Shown: positions 1-12,366, numbered from the stretch's first letter. The stretch: DNA of 28,617 nt from Deinococcus seoulensis (GCF_014648115.1 NZ_BMQM01000041.1:1-28617), one strand, 5' to 3'. The notes: generated by a model from the letters alone, not told the origin. A program made the numbers and translations.

Positions 1-75
1 AAGCGGAGCGGGATTGATGTGTTTGATGCCTTGCTTGCGCATGGCTGTACTCATTGAGTACCGTGTTGACTTCAT
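1..75 (-). CDS. Possible 5' end of a gene running off the left edge
   Basis: An open frame reads leftward from an ATG at 75 (with further in-frame ATGs at 54 and 42) to the window edge without a stop, giving 25 residues beginning MKSTRYSMSTAMRKQG. The third codon positions are poorer in G and C than those of the neighbouring genes, so this could be foreign DNA such as an insertion sequence, or not coding at all. A small hairpin (78-92) sits immediately before the first ATG, and no good Shine-Dalgarno sequence is visible. The product is not recognised and the fragment is too short to assign. Confidence 0.25.
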   Translation of the reverse strand, partial: MKSTRYSMSTAMRKQGIKHINPAPL

Positions 76-77
76 CC

Positions 78-101
78 CCGAAGGGACTTCGGTCGGTTTT
101 T
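78..101 (+). terminator. Hairpin plus T-run near left edge
   Basis: CCGAAG (78-83) and CTTCGG (87-92) form a perfect 6-bp stem with a GGA loop, followed 4 nt later by five T residues (97-101). This fits an intrinsic terminator for rightward transcription coming from outside the window. A second perfect inverted repeat, GAACACC / GGTGTTC (113-119 / 125-131), follows without a T-run. The rest of 132-450 shows no gene that can be supported. Confidence 0.4.
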
Positions 102-188
102 GCGACTCTGGAGAACACCGGGGTGGTGTTCCGTTCGCACAGCCCTGTCGGACTGTCCTGTTCTCACATCTCTTCGCCTGTCATGCTT

Positions 189-223
<35 letters not shown>

Positions 224-458
224 AGCGCCGCATCTGTCAACACCCCTGCCTCCATGCTCGCTTCAGACAGGGACCGCAGGGTGCAGGCAGCGGGTGCGGG
301 AATGATCAGCCCGGACCGCCTCTCCCCTGTTGCTGTTGCCCCGCTGCTGTTGCCGTGCTGCTGCGCGGCCGGGTGAACAGACCAATCCGCACTGCCTTCC
401 CTGCACTGCCTTCCTCACACTTCCTTTGCTGCATCCCGTTCCCCCTCCCCTCACCTCC

Positions 459-520
459 GTATACTGTTCTCTTGGTATACGAACCCGCCCCCCGCTCAAC
501 GGGTCGCGGCGGAAGGGAGG
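459..520 (+). promoter_or_regulatory. Candidate prfB promoter and ribosome binding site
   Basis: A TATACT -10-like hexamer lies at 460-465. Two GTATAC palindromes (459-464 and 475-480) are centred 16 bp apart and could be operator half-sites. No convincing -35 is seen. The ribosome binding site AAGGGAGG (513-520) is 7 nt before the prfB ATG at 528 and fixes that start in preference to the long in-frame extension upstream. Confidence 0.4.
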
Positions 521-527
521 CACGTCC

Positions 528-1623
<1,096 letters not shown>

Positions 1624-1647
1624 GACACCGGGTTCGCCCTCTCTCCT

Positions 1648-1679
1648 GACGCCCCCGGTTCCTGTGAGCCGGGGGCGTC
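1648..1679 (+). terminator. GC-rich hairpin after prfB
   Basis: GACGCCCCCGG (1648-1658) pairs perfectly with CCGGGGGCGTC (1669-1679) across a 10-nt loop. There is no T-run, but the 11-bp stem 24 nt after the prfB stop is a likely transcript end. The rest of the 309-bp gap to the kinase gene holds no other feature that can be supported; no clear promoter for the kinase was identified. Confidence 0.55.
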
Positions 1680-1932
1680 TGCCTGCGCGACTGGTGCCGA
1701 CACGACTGGCCTGTCCGGACCGTTATTCACGGCCGGTATTCACGGAACGTTCAGAAAGACGGGCTGTCAGTCCCTTGCACTGTACTTACGGCTACGCTGT
1801 TGCCAGACTCGCTGTACCCTGATCCGTCCCGCTGCGGCCCCGACCGGGGGCCGGGTCTGCGCCCTGAAGTGCGCCCAGCAAGAACCCACACGCCTGAATG
1901 CCCGCGCGCTGCGCCCAGAGCCCTGAACCCTG

Positions 1933-2898
1933 ATGCCTGACCAGAATGCCCTGTCCTCCTACACCCTGAGCCGAGTGATCGGCCGTGGAAACACGTCCCT
2001 GGTACGCCTGGCCACGAACGCGCAGGGCCAGCAGGTGGCCGTGAAAATCCCGCACGCGGAGACGCTGGCCGTGCAGGACGCCGCCGAACTGTTCGGGAAC
2101 GAGGTGCGCCTGACCTTGCAGTTCCGGCACCCGCACCTGGTGCAGGGGTTCGGGGGCACGCCGTTCGGGCCGCAGGCGTTCGTGGCCCTGCAGTACTACC
2201 CGCACGGCGCGCTGAGCGAGCAGTTGCAGCGTGACGGCACGCCCCTGACCCTGGAGCAGACCCTGAGGATCCTGGCGGACCTCGCCTCGGCGCTGTCGTA
2301 CCTGCACCACCTGGGGGCCGTGCATCAGGACGTGAAGACGCAGAACGTGTACGTGAATGAGGAGGGCCGCGCCGCGCTGGGCGACCTGGGCAACACGTAC
2401 TTCATCGCGCAGGGCGGCAAGGTCAGCGGCAGCCCGTACTACATGGCGCCCGAGATCTATCACGGCGAGAGCAGCAGTTCGGCCAGTGACGTGTACAGCC
2501 TGGGCGTCCTGACCTACGAACTGCTGACCGGCGAGCGGCCCTTTCAGGGGCACACCTACGAGGAACTGATGGTCGCGCATATGACGCGCTTTCCGCAGCC
2601 GCTGTCGCACCTGAACATGCAGGTGCCGCGCAGCGTGGCGCGACTGGCCGAACTGGCGCTCGCCAAGCGCATCTCGGAGCGGCCCAGCGCCGACGCGATC
2701 CGCCGCGCCCTGCTGACCGCGCTGGGTGAAACGCCCGCCGACGAGATCTACGAGACCGAGCAGAAGGCGGCGGAACCGGCAGGCCGACTGGTGGGACGCC
2801 ACGGTCCATCCGCCCGGCCGGCCGCGCCTGCCGTCACGCCGGACCCGGGGCCGGACACGGCCGGGTCACGCTGGAATCCCTTCAAGCGCCGTAAGTAG
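1933..2898 (+). CDS. Cytosolic Ser/Thr protein kinase, Hanks type
   Basis: A 321-residue protein with a complete small kinase domain (about residues 10-270) and a Pro/Ala-rich, basic C-terminal tail. No transmembrane segment or sensor domain is seen, so it is probably soluble. Visible motifs are the glycine loop GRGNTS, the ATP-anchoring lysine in VAVKIP, the catalytic loop HQDVKTQN, the metal motif written DLG rather than DFG (GDLGNTY), and YMAPEIY for APE. The catalytic Asp, Lys and Asn are present, but the residue before the catalytic Asp is Gln, not Arg, so it is a non-RD kinase and may not need activation-loop phosphorylation. The ATG has no obvious Shine-Dalgarno sequence and the start is uncertain. 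Substrate unknown. It converges on the GNAT gene with a 10-bp gap. Confidence 0.88.
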   Translation: MPDQNALSSYTLSRVIGRGNTSLVRLATNAQGQQVAVKIPHAETLAVQDAAELFGNEVRLTLQFRHPHLVQGFGGTPFGPQAFVALQYYPHGALSEQLQRDGTPLTLEQTLRILADLASALSYLHHLGAVHQDVKTQNVYVNEEGRAALGDLGNTYFIAQGGKVSGSPYYMAPEIYHGESSSSASDVYSLGVLTYELLTGERPFQGHTYEELMVAHMTRFPQPLSHLNMQVPRSVARLAELALAKRISERPSADAIRRALLTALGETPADEIYETEQKAAEPAGRLVGRHGPSARPAAPAVTPDPGPDTAGSRWNPFKRRK

Positions 2899-2908
2899 GC
2901 ACCCGGTT

Positions 2909-3865
2909 TCAGGGCAGTGGCCGGTGCATCTCGAAGCGTCCGGCCTGCTGCGCGAAGCCCAGGCGGCGGTTCACGGCCAGCATGGGCGCGTTCAGGGAGT
3001 GGTTGTTGGTGCGCATGGTCGTGAATCCCTCGCGCCGCGCCCGTTCGATCACCTGGAGTTTCAGGGGCAGGGCCAGTCCACGGCCGCGCGCCTGCGGGTG
3101 CAGGGCGGTCAGTTCGTTGTACGCGAACGGCAGGCTGCGAAAGCGGATCATGGCGCTGGTGCCCAGCCACTCGCCGTCCGGACCGAGGGCCAGGACCAGC
3201 CAGTCGGGGCGGGGATCGTGGTCCAGGCGCAGGATCTCACGCACCCGCGTCAGCGGCCAGCGGGGGTGCCCGGCGAGGTCCGGCGTCTCGGTCAGGCGGT
3301 CGGCCACGAAGTTCAGGTAGCGGTCCAGGGTGATCCCATCTGCACTGTTCAGGTCGGTGCCACTCAGGTCCGTGAAGGTCACGCCCTGCGCCTGCGCCGC
3401 CTGCCGCTGCGGCTCGAAGGCGGCCGGGTCGAAGCGGGTCAGGTCCAGCTGCGAGGCGAAGCGGTGGGCGTGCACGGTGAAGCCCCGCCGCACGGCCCAG
3501 TCGCGGTCGGCGGGGTCCGGGTCGGGCACGTCGGCGTGCAGGCCGCGCGCTCCGGCCTGCTGCGCGGCGGCCAGCAGGTCCTGCCACAGCGCCCTGCCGT
3601 GGCCCTGTCCGCGGGCGTCGGGGTGCACCATCACCTGCGCGTGCAGGAAGCCGGGCGGCGAGAAGGCCCATGTCTGGAGCTGCGTGCCGCCCAGCACCTC
3701 ACCGTCGGCAGAGACCAGCATCCGGCGACGTAGCAGGTCTGCCGGAGAGCGGCGGGCGTCAGCGGCCAGCAGGTCCTCACCATTTCCGGCGCGGCCGAGT
3801 GCCGCGAGTTGCAGCGCGGCGAAGGCGTCCGCGTCGGCCGGGGTGAAGGGGCGCAGGTCCGTCAC
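2909..3865 (-). CDS. GNAT-family N-acetyltransferase, tandem domains
   Basis: A 318-residue protein with two GNAT folds in tandem. The acetyl-CoA pyrophosphate-binding loop of the first is seen in VHPDARGQGHGRALW (about residues 97-111) and of the second in LHPQARGRGLALPLKL (about residues 251-266). This layout resembles two-domain GNAT enzymes such as mycothiol synthase, but deinococci are not known to make mycothiol, so the substrate is left open. The GTG start at 3865 overlaps the stop of the upstream DinB-like gene by 4 nt (GTGA), which indicates translational coupling. An in-frame extension of 57 codons further upstream is rejected because it has non-protein-like Arg/Pro/Gly composition and lies inside the DinB-like gene. 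Confidence 0.87.
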   Translation of the reverse strand: MTDLRPFTPADADAFAALQLAALGRAGNGEDLLAADARRSPADLLRRRMLVSADGEVLGGTQLQTWAFSPPGFLHAQVMVHPDARGQGHGRALWQDLLAAAQQAGARGLHADVPDPDPADRDWAVRRGFTVHAHRFASQLDLTRFDPAAFEPQRQAAQAQGVTFTDLSGTDLNSADGITLDRYLNFVADRLTETPDLAGHPRWPLTRVREILRLDHDPRPDWLVLALGPDGEWLGTSAMIRFRSLPFAYNELTALHPQARGRGLALPLKLQVIERARREGFTTMRTNNHSLNAPMLAVNRRLGFAQQAGRFEMHRPLP

Positions 3866-4353
3866 CCGAGGGCCTTCACGAGTTGCCGGATGGCGCCCAG
3901 GTGGTAGGCGACGTGCGAGACGGCGCCGCTCAGGCCGCCCGTGGCGTCCCCGGTCACGGGCTGGTCGCGCTGCGTGTTCACGAAGGCCACCAGTCCCGCG
4001 TAGGCGGCCCGGACGCGGGCGCGCAGGGCGTCCCATTCCTCAGGGGTGACCTGCGCGGGCTGGAAGCTGCCCTGCCAGTCGAAGGGGCCGCGTTCGCCCT
4101 GCTGCCAGCGCACCACGACTTCCATGTGAAACGCCGTGTGCCGCGCCTGTCCGGCCACCGTCGCGCCGTGAATGTCGCGGCTGGCCTGTTCGGCACTCAG
4201 GGCGTCCAGGGTCGCCAGCAGGCCGTGGTTGCCGGTGCCGTCGGCGTTCGTGCCGTCCAGGAAGGCGGTGCCCTGGCCGGGCTGCCCGCCTTCCACGGCC
4301 TCGCGCAGGATGTCCAGGATGCCGTCCAGGGCGTGCTGTGGGGTGTCAGTCAT
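3862..4353 (-). CDS. DinB-fold (four-helix, metal-binding) protein
   Basis: A 163-residue protein with the pattern of the DinB/YfiT superfamily: an N-terminal helix, a His-containing segment near GNHGLLATL, a second His-bearing helix (ARHTAFHMEVV), and a C-terminal SHVAYHLGAIRQL helix with the paired His typical of the metal site. Members include bacillithiol or mycothiol S-transferases and damage-inducible proteins; which of these applies cannot be told here. The start at 4353 is chosen because a TAAGAT hexamer (4366-4361 on the minus strand) ends exactly 7 nt upstream, the deinococcal leaderless arrangement. It is co-transcribed with and overlaps the GNAT gene. Confidence 0.78.
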   Translation of the reverse strand: MTDTPQHALDGILDILREAVEGGQPGQGTAFLDGTNADGTGNHGLLATLDALSAEQASRDIHGATVAGQARHTAFHMEVVVRWQQGERGPFDWQGSFQPAQVTPEEWDALRARVRAAYAGLVAFVNTQRDQPVTGDATGGLSGAVSHVAYHLGAIRQLVKALG

Positions 4354-4458
4354 GCCCCTGATCTTAGCGGCCCGGCCCCTGCCGGGGGATGCGCCACCTG
4401 ACCTCTGGAAACCCTGCGCGGACTCTGGTAATGTGGTGAGTTGCGCTGCCCGGCGAGG

Positions 4459-4506
4459 CCTGACCCTGTCAGGAACCCCTGCCTGCGAGCGGCGACAAGG
4501 GAGGTG
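4459..4506 (+). promoter_or_regulatory. rpsF leader hairpin and strong RBS
   Basis: CCTGA / TCAGG (4459-4463 / 4469-4473) form a perfect small hairpin. Flanking TTGCGC (4441-4446) can pair with GCGACAA (near 4491-4497) to close an outer stem with CCCGGC in the internal region. This resembles in outline the S6:S18-binding leader known upstream of rpsF in many bacteria, but the match was judged by eye only. GGAGGTGA at 4499-4506 is a full-strength Shine-Dalgarno sequence for the ATG at 4511. Confidence 0.4.
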
Positions 4507-4510
4507 AATT

Positions 4511-4819
<309 letters not shown>

Positions 4820-4824
4820 TCCCT

Positions 4825-4841
4825 TTACGCTCTTGACGTAA
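4825..4841 (+). promoter_or_regulatory. RDRM palindrome (DdrO operator) in front of ssb
   Basis: The 17-bp TTACGCTCTTGACGTAA matches the deinococcal radiation/desiccation response motif TTAYG(N7)CRTAA: both outer arms are perfect, and the right half TTGACGTAA is a full match. Extending one base each way keeps the symmetry (TTTACG / CGTAAA). In this genus the motif binds the repressor DdrO, which is cleaved by the metalloprotease IrrE/PprI after damage. It overlaps the -35 of the ssb promoter, as expected of a repressor site. That ssb carries an RDRM is consistent with other deinococci. Confidence 0.82.
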
Positions 4842-4862
4842 AAGATCTAGGGATGTTACAGT
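4833..4862 (+). promoter_or_regulatory. ssb promoter
   Basis: TTGACG (4833-4838) and TACAGT (4857-4862) are separated by 18 bp, giving a near-consensus sigma-70 promoter. The -35 lies inside the RDRM. The resulting leader is about 100 nt and ends with ribosome binding site AAGGAG (4955-4960), 8 nt before the ssb ATG. It lets ssb, rpsR and rplI be transcribed independently of rpsF after damage. Confidence 0.7.
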
Positions 4863-4968
4863 ACGGTCACCCCGCAAGGGCCCAACGCCAGCAACCCGCC
4901 AAGCCCCCAGTACGAACCCCCAGGACAGACCGTCCCAGGATTCAGCCAGCAACAAAGGAGACCTAGTC

Positions 4969-5862
<894 letters not shown>

Positions 5863-5922
5863 ACCCCACTCCCGCAAGGGACCTTTTCCGGGGCGTAGGA
5901 ACGCAGATTTAAGGACACCAAC

Positions 5923-6198
5923 ATGACCCAATCCAGCAACGCCGAGCGCAAACCGCGCGGCAAGGGACCCAAGCGTCCCCGCAAGCCGAAGGTCGATCCT
6001 TTCTCCATCGGAGAACTGGAAATCACCGATTACAAAGACGTGAAGATGCTGCGCCGTTTCGTCAGTGACACGGGCAAGATCCTCCCTCGCCGCCGCACGG
6101 GCCTCTCGGCCAAGCACCAGCGCCGCATTGCGCAGACGATCAAGATCGCCCGCCAGCTGGCCCTGCTGCCCTACACCGAGAAGCTCGTCCGGAAATAA
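5923..6198 (+). CDS. rpsR: 30S ribosomal protein S18
   Basis: A 91-residue basic protein with the S18 core [22 protein letters not shown], the [19 protein letters not shown] segment and [16 protein letters not shown]18 pairs with S6 on 16S rRNA. The start follows an AAGGA ribosome binding site (about 5911-5915). The N-terminal extension rich in Lys, Arg and Pro is longer than in short S18 proteins and is presumably disordered. The 60-bp gap from ssb has no clear terminator, so it is most likely part of the ssb transcript. Confidence 0.97.
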   Translation: MTQSSNAERKPRGKGPKRPRKPKVDPFSIGELEITDYKDVKMLRRFVSDTGKILPRRRTGLSAKHQRRIAQTIKIARQLALLPYTEKLVRK

Positions 6199-6209
6199 GG
6201 AGAATACGC

Positions 6210-6650
<441 letters not shown>

Positions 6651-6670
6651 TCACACCCCGGTGTGATCAG

Positions 6671-6696
6671 CCCCCGCCCGACCGGCGGGGGTTTTT
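6671..6696 (+). terminator. Intrinsic terminator of the rpsF-ssb-rpsR-rplI cluster
   Basis: CCCCCGCC (6671-6678) and GGCGGGGG (6684-6691) form a perfect 8-bp stem with loop CGACC, directly followed by TTTTT (6692-6696). Confidence 0.92.
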
Positions 6697-6895
6697 CATG
6701 GTCCGGCATATGGTCCGGGATTGTTCATGCTCCGCCACAGGCAACACGCAGCGCCAGTCCCGCCTGATCCGGACTCTGACTAACCTGCACCCTGAACGCC
6801 AGAGTTGCCGGAGGTTCCTCCCGGCGGCCCCTGCCTGCCGCTTTCCGGTCCGGGCTGCCTGACCGGCCCCTCCCCCGCTGGGTGGGCTTTGGGGC

Positions 6896-6939
6896 TACAC
6901 TGCAGGGCGAACGTCCCGTCTCTGGTGGCGTTCGTTTTT
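6896..6939 (+). promoter_or_regulatory. rny leader: -10-like element and terminator-like hairpin
   Basis: A TACACT hexamer (6896-6901) without a clear -35 is followed by CGAACG / CGTTCG (6908-6913 / 6929-6934) and TTTTT (6935-6939). If transcription starts near 6908, the hairpin would act as an early terminator or attenuator about 70 nt before the rny start. The remaining sequence of the 359-bp gap (6651-7009) shows no gene. Confidence 0.35.
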
Positions 6940-7009
6940 CAACACCGAATTCGGGAATCGGCCGGAGCACGGCCGCGCCCCACATAACGCAGCACAAAAG
7001 GAGCTGAAC

Positions 7010-8728
<1,719 letters not shown>

Positions 8729-8746
8729 CACCCTGCGGCGCGGGTC

Positions 8747-8775
8747 AGGGGGTGGCTGCGGGCGGGCCACCCCCT
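8747..8775 (+). terminator. Hairpin after rny
   Basis: AGGGGGTGGC (8747-8756) pairs perfectly with GCCACCCCCT (8766-8775) over a 9-nt loop, 18 nt after the rny stop. The T-tract is poor, but the stem is very stable. Confidence 0.7.
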
Positions 8776-8852
8776 CCTCTATTCACCTGCACCCGTTCGT
8801 CGATACCGAGACGCCCATTCCAGACGGCATTTTCCAGCCTGCCCGCATGAGC

Positions 8853-8918
8853 TTGACGCGCCCCGCATACCGCGCTATCTTGAAGACATAACCGCCCGAG
8901 AGGCGGATTTTTTGTTTT
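8853..8918 (+). ncRNA. Candidate tiny transcription unit A (promoter directly followed by terminator)
   Basis: TTGACG (8853-8858), a 17-bp spacer and TATCTT (8876-8881) form a good promoter. About 7 nt later (near A8888) the predicted RNA begins. It contains almost only the terminator CCGCC-CGAGA-GGCGG (8892-8906) with ATTTTTTGTTTT behind it, so the RNA would be about 31 nt. No gene lies inside or downstream on this strand. A homologous second unit follows 162 bp later. Function unknown; it could be a tiny RNA, a decayed tRNA unit or a transcriptional barrier. Confidence 0.5.
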
Positions 8919-9014
8919 GGTCCCCGGACGCCACGCTGCGGCTATGCACCCCCGAACAGAAGCGACGTAAAAAACACGCTCTTGGACGCTGTTTCTAGGA
9001 ACGCCTGCATGGAG

Positions 9015-9082
9015 TTGACACCCCCTGCATTCCGCGCTATTCTTTTCTTATGACCGTCCGAGAAGGGCGGGCTTTTTGTTTT
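9015..9082 (+). ncRNA. Candidate tiny transcription unit B (homologue of unit A)
   Basis: Consensus TTGACA (9015-9020), a 17-bp spacer and TATTCT (9038-9043) match unit A in layout and in sequence around the -10 (CCGCGCTAT in both). The predicted RNA starts near A9050 and is about 33 nt, formed by CCGTCC-GAGAA-GGGCGG (9054-9070) and a TTTTTGTTTT tail. The stem is kept despite base changes relative to unit A. The T-tail runs into the 3' end of the convergent trmK-like gene (stop at 9081-9083). Between the units (8919-9014) nothing else is recognised. Confidence 0.5.
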
Positions 9083-9779
9083 AGCCCTCCGAGTCATTAT
9101 CAAGGGAGGACTGGCCGTCCAGCCACGCCAGCGCCGCGTGCGCCGTGGCGAGTTCCAGCGCAGCCGGGCGGCCCGGCGCGGCCAGCGGAGTCAGGCGGGT
9201 CACGTCCGCCCATACCTGCCGGCGCAGCAGCGCACTCCCTTCACGCAGCAGGAGCGGCCCGTAGCGCCGCGCCGCGTCGGGTGGCAGGCCCTCGTAGGCG
9301 CGGTCGGGGCCGTCGGCCCGCTCGAACCGCAGGACCGGGTAGGTCCAGTACCCGCTGGCCAGCCGCTCGGCCCGCAGGTGATACCCGGCCCCGAGCGCCC
9401 ACTCGCGCAGCGGGGCGGGGTTGTCGTTGGGTTGCACGACCAGTGTGTCCGGGCGTACCTGCCGGGCCGCGCCGCGTTCCAGGATGCCGCGCATGGTCAG
9501 CGCACCCATGCCGGTCATGCTGACGCTGGGCACCTCACCAGGGGCCAGGGGATCCAGGCCGTCGCCGCTGCGAACGTCCAGACGGCCACCCAGGCCCGCG
9601 CGGGCGACCGCCTGCCGCGCGTTCTCCAGGGGACCGGGGTTCAGTTCCACGATCACGCCCCGCTCGATGTGGCCGCGCCGCACGAGTTCCAGCGGCAGGC
9701 CCGCGTGGTCGCTGCCGATGTCGGCGTGCAGCGGCGCGCGGATGAGAGACAGGACCGTTTCGAGGCGGGCGTCAAGCAC
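9081..9779 (-). CDS. trmK: TrmK-like tRNA (adenine-22-N1)-methyltransferase
   Basis: A 232-residue Rossmann-fold, SAM-dependent methyltransferase. Motif I is ADIGSDHAGLPLELV (about residues 19-33), the acidic residue that would bind the SAM ribose is in VIVELNPGPLENAR, and motif IV is SMTGMGALTMRGIL, followed by LVVQPNDNPAPLREWA. These are the hallmarks of the TrmK/YqfN family, which methylates A22 of certain tRNAs. The GTG start at 9779 overlaps the end of the UPF0114 gene by 8 nt, so the two are probably translationally coupled. The exact substrate is inferred from the family. Confidence 0.83.
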   Translation of the reverse strand: MLDARLETVLSLIRAPLHADIGSDHAGLPLELVRRGHIERGVIVELNPGPLENARQAVARAGLGGRLDVRSGDGLDPLAPGEVPSVSMTGMGALTMRGILERGAARQVRPDTLVVQPNDNPAPLREWALGAGYHLRAERLASGYWTYPVLRFERADGPDRAYEGLPPDAARRYGPLLLREGSALLRRQVWADVTRLTPLAAPGRPAALELATAHAALAWLDGQSSLDNDSEG

Positions 9780-10356
9780 GGCCGCTGCCGTCCGCCGGGC
9801 CGGGCGGGTCGTGCGGCGCGGCCTGATGGTCGCGGGCCAGTCCCTGCCGGGTCAGGACCACCGAGTACGCCCCCACCGCCAGGATGACCGAGGCGATGGC
9901 CGCCCCATACACCAGGATGTCCGTGCCGCCCTTCCATTCCAGGGCCACGCTGAAGAAGTTCACGGCGAGCGCCACGATCACGATCCCGATCAGTTTCTGT
10001 TTCAGGTCGTCGAAGGACTCGATGTGCAGCCACGCCGGGACGTTCTGCACGCGCCCCACGAACAGCGCCTGCAACCCGAACGAGATGATCAGCAGCGCCA
10101 CGCCGACCAGCAGCGTGTCGGCCTGTTCGACCGCCGATACGATCAGGGACTTGGTGGTCTCGGCTTCACCCAGTTCGCCCAGCGCGGCGCGGATGGTCAC
10201 GTACGCCTGCGCGATCGCCGCGATGAACAGCGCCAGACTGAACGCGAAGGAGCTCAGGACGCCCAGTTCCACGATCAGGCGCGTGAAGCCGAACGCACCG
10301 GCCAGCGTGCGTCGCCGCGTGGCGCTCAGGGGGGCCGGGGGGGAACGTTTCGCCAT
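9772..10356 (-). CDS. UPF0114 (YqhA-like) membrane protein
   Basis: A 194-residue protein with a basic N-terminus and about four hydrophobic segments: LIVELGVLSSFAFSLALFIA, TLLVGVALLIISFGLQALFV, LIGIVIVALAVNFFSVAL and ILVYGAAIASVILAVGAYS. The pattern and length fit the UPF0114/YqhA family of inner-membrane proteins of unknown function. The start at ATG 10356 is chosen because TATGCT (10369-10364 on the minus strand) ends exactly 7 nt upstream, predicting a leaderless mRNA; two earlier in-frame starts (10374, 10368) lie in or before that element. It heads a two-gene unit with the trmK-like gene. Confidence 0.82.
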   Translation of the reverse strand: MAKRSPPAPLSATRRRTLAGAFGFTRLIVELGVLSSFAFSLALFIAAIAQAYVTIRAALGELGEAETTKSLIVSAVEQADTLLVGVALLIISFGLQALFVGRVQNVPAWLHIESFDDLKQKLIGIVIVALAVNFFSVALEWKGGTDILVYGAAIASVILAVGAYSVVLTRQGLARDHQAAPHDPPGPADGSGRA

Positions 10357-10380
10357 GCCGCACAGCATAGCCACCGGGCC

Positions 10381-10941
10381 TCATGGCAGCAGCGGAATGA
10401 GGGTGTCCCCCTCGCGGATCAGGCCGCCCCGGATCACGCGGGCGGTCAGCCCCCCGTGGCCGCGCACGGCGTTGTAGCCTCCCTCGCCCAGGGTTTCTTC
10501 CATGCGTGAGCAGGGGTGGCACTCGCCCGTGCCTTCCAGGATCACCTCGCCGATCTGAAAACGGACGTCCTTGAGGGCCAGCAGTGGAATGCCGCTGATC
10601 ACGAGGTTGCGCCGCAGCGCCTCCGGCGTGACCTCCGCGCGCCCGCACAGCGCCGCGATGACCGGCAGGTGCTCGGCCTGGATCAGTGTCACCTGCCGCC
10701 GCCCCGGACCGCCCGGCACCGGCGGCGCGGGCGCACGCACCCCGGTCTCGCCCGCCTCGCCGGTCAGGGCCGTCAGGCGGGGCGGGGCGAGTTTGCCGTG
10801 ATCGCCGATCAGGCCGACGAGCGGGTGCGCCTCGATCTGCGCCACCGGCAGCAGCGGGGCGCGGCGGGCGGGTCGCAGCCCGATCCACTCGACCCGCCCC
10901 GGCCGGGGGAAGGTGGCGCGCAGTTCATGGATGGTCTTCAT
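10381..10941 (-). CDS. MOSC-domain protein
   Basis: A 186-residue protein matching stand-alone MOSC domains, which are related to the C-terminal domain of molybdenum cofactor sulfurase. Visible features are VEWIGLRPARRAPLLP at the N-terminus, GLIGDHGK, LRRNLVISGI, and the conserved Cys region GTGECHPCSRMEETLG followed by NAVRGHGGLTARVIRGG. Such proteins bind Mo cofactor or act as reductase or sulfur-carrier modules; the specific role is unknown. ATG 10941 is preferred because TAGCAT ends 7 nt upstream (leaderless pattern); another ATG lies 3 codons earlier. It is divergent from tyrS and shares its promoter region. A long frame continuing upstream through tyrS in antisense is not believed. Confidence 0.85.
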   Translation of the reverse strand: MKTIHELRATFPRPGRVEWIGLRPARRAPLLPVAQIEAHPLVGLIGDHGKLAPPRLTALTGEAGETGVRAPAPPVPGGPGRRQVTLIQAEHLPVIAALCGRAEVTPEALRRNLVISGIPLLALKDVRFQIGEVILEGTGECHPCSRMEETLGEGGYNAVRGHGGLTARVIRGGLIREGDTLIPLLP

Positions 10942-10973
10942 GCCGGTCATGCTAGAGCGCCGGCCCGCGCGCC

Positions 10974-10982
10974 TGCTATGCT
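10974..10982 (+). promoter_or_regulatory. tyrS extended -10 promoter
   Basis: TGC-TATGCT (10974-10982) is an extended -10 element. The predicted start, 7 nt later at 10990, coincides with the GTG of a 15-codon upstream ORF. No convincing -35 is present, as is usual for extended -10 promoters. Confidence 0.6.
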
Positions 10983-10989
10983 GGGCGGC

Positions 10990-11037
10990 GTGAGGCACCT
11001 GACCCGACGTGCGTATCCCCCCTGCCGCCAGCGGTAG
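10990..11037 (+). CDS. Leaderless upstream ORF (15 aa) in the tyrS leader
   Basis: GTG 10990 to TAG 11035-11037 encodes VRHLTRRAYPPCRQR. The GTG is exactly at the position where a leaderless message from TATGCT (10977-10982) would begin. The peptide has one Tyr and a Pro-Pro-Cys stretch, and no similarity that I recognise. It might couple tyrS expression to translation, for example by affecting the hairpin at 11072-11102. Its translation is a prediction only. Confidence 0.4.
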   Translation: MRHLTRRAYPPCRQR

Positions 11038-11071
11038 GAGGGTCAGTGACAGCCTGAAATCCAACCCCCGA

Positions 11072-11102
11072 GCGGCGCACCTGCGACAAGCGAGTGCGCC
11101 GC
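11072..11102 (+). promoter_or_regulatory. Leader hairpin before tyrS
   Basis: GCGGCGCAC (11072-11080) and GTGCGCCGC (11094-11102) form a perfect 9-bp stem around a 13-nt loop, 19 nt before the tyrS ATG. It is followed by CCTTTGC rather than a T-run, so it could be a structural or attenuator element. No T-box consensus was found in this leader. The ribosome binding site GGAG (11112-11115) lies after it. Confidence 0.5.
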
Positions 11103-11118
11103 CCTTTGCATGGAGTGA

Positions 11119-12366
<1,248 letters not shown>

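Noticed and set aside
8875..8891. Possible second RDRM (right half GACATAA)
   Set aside because: About 11 of 17 positions agree and the left arm is wrong; the sequence is better explained as the -10 and start of tiny unit A.
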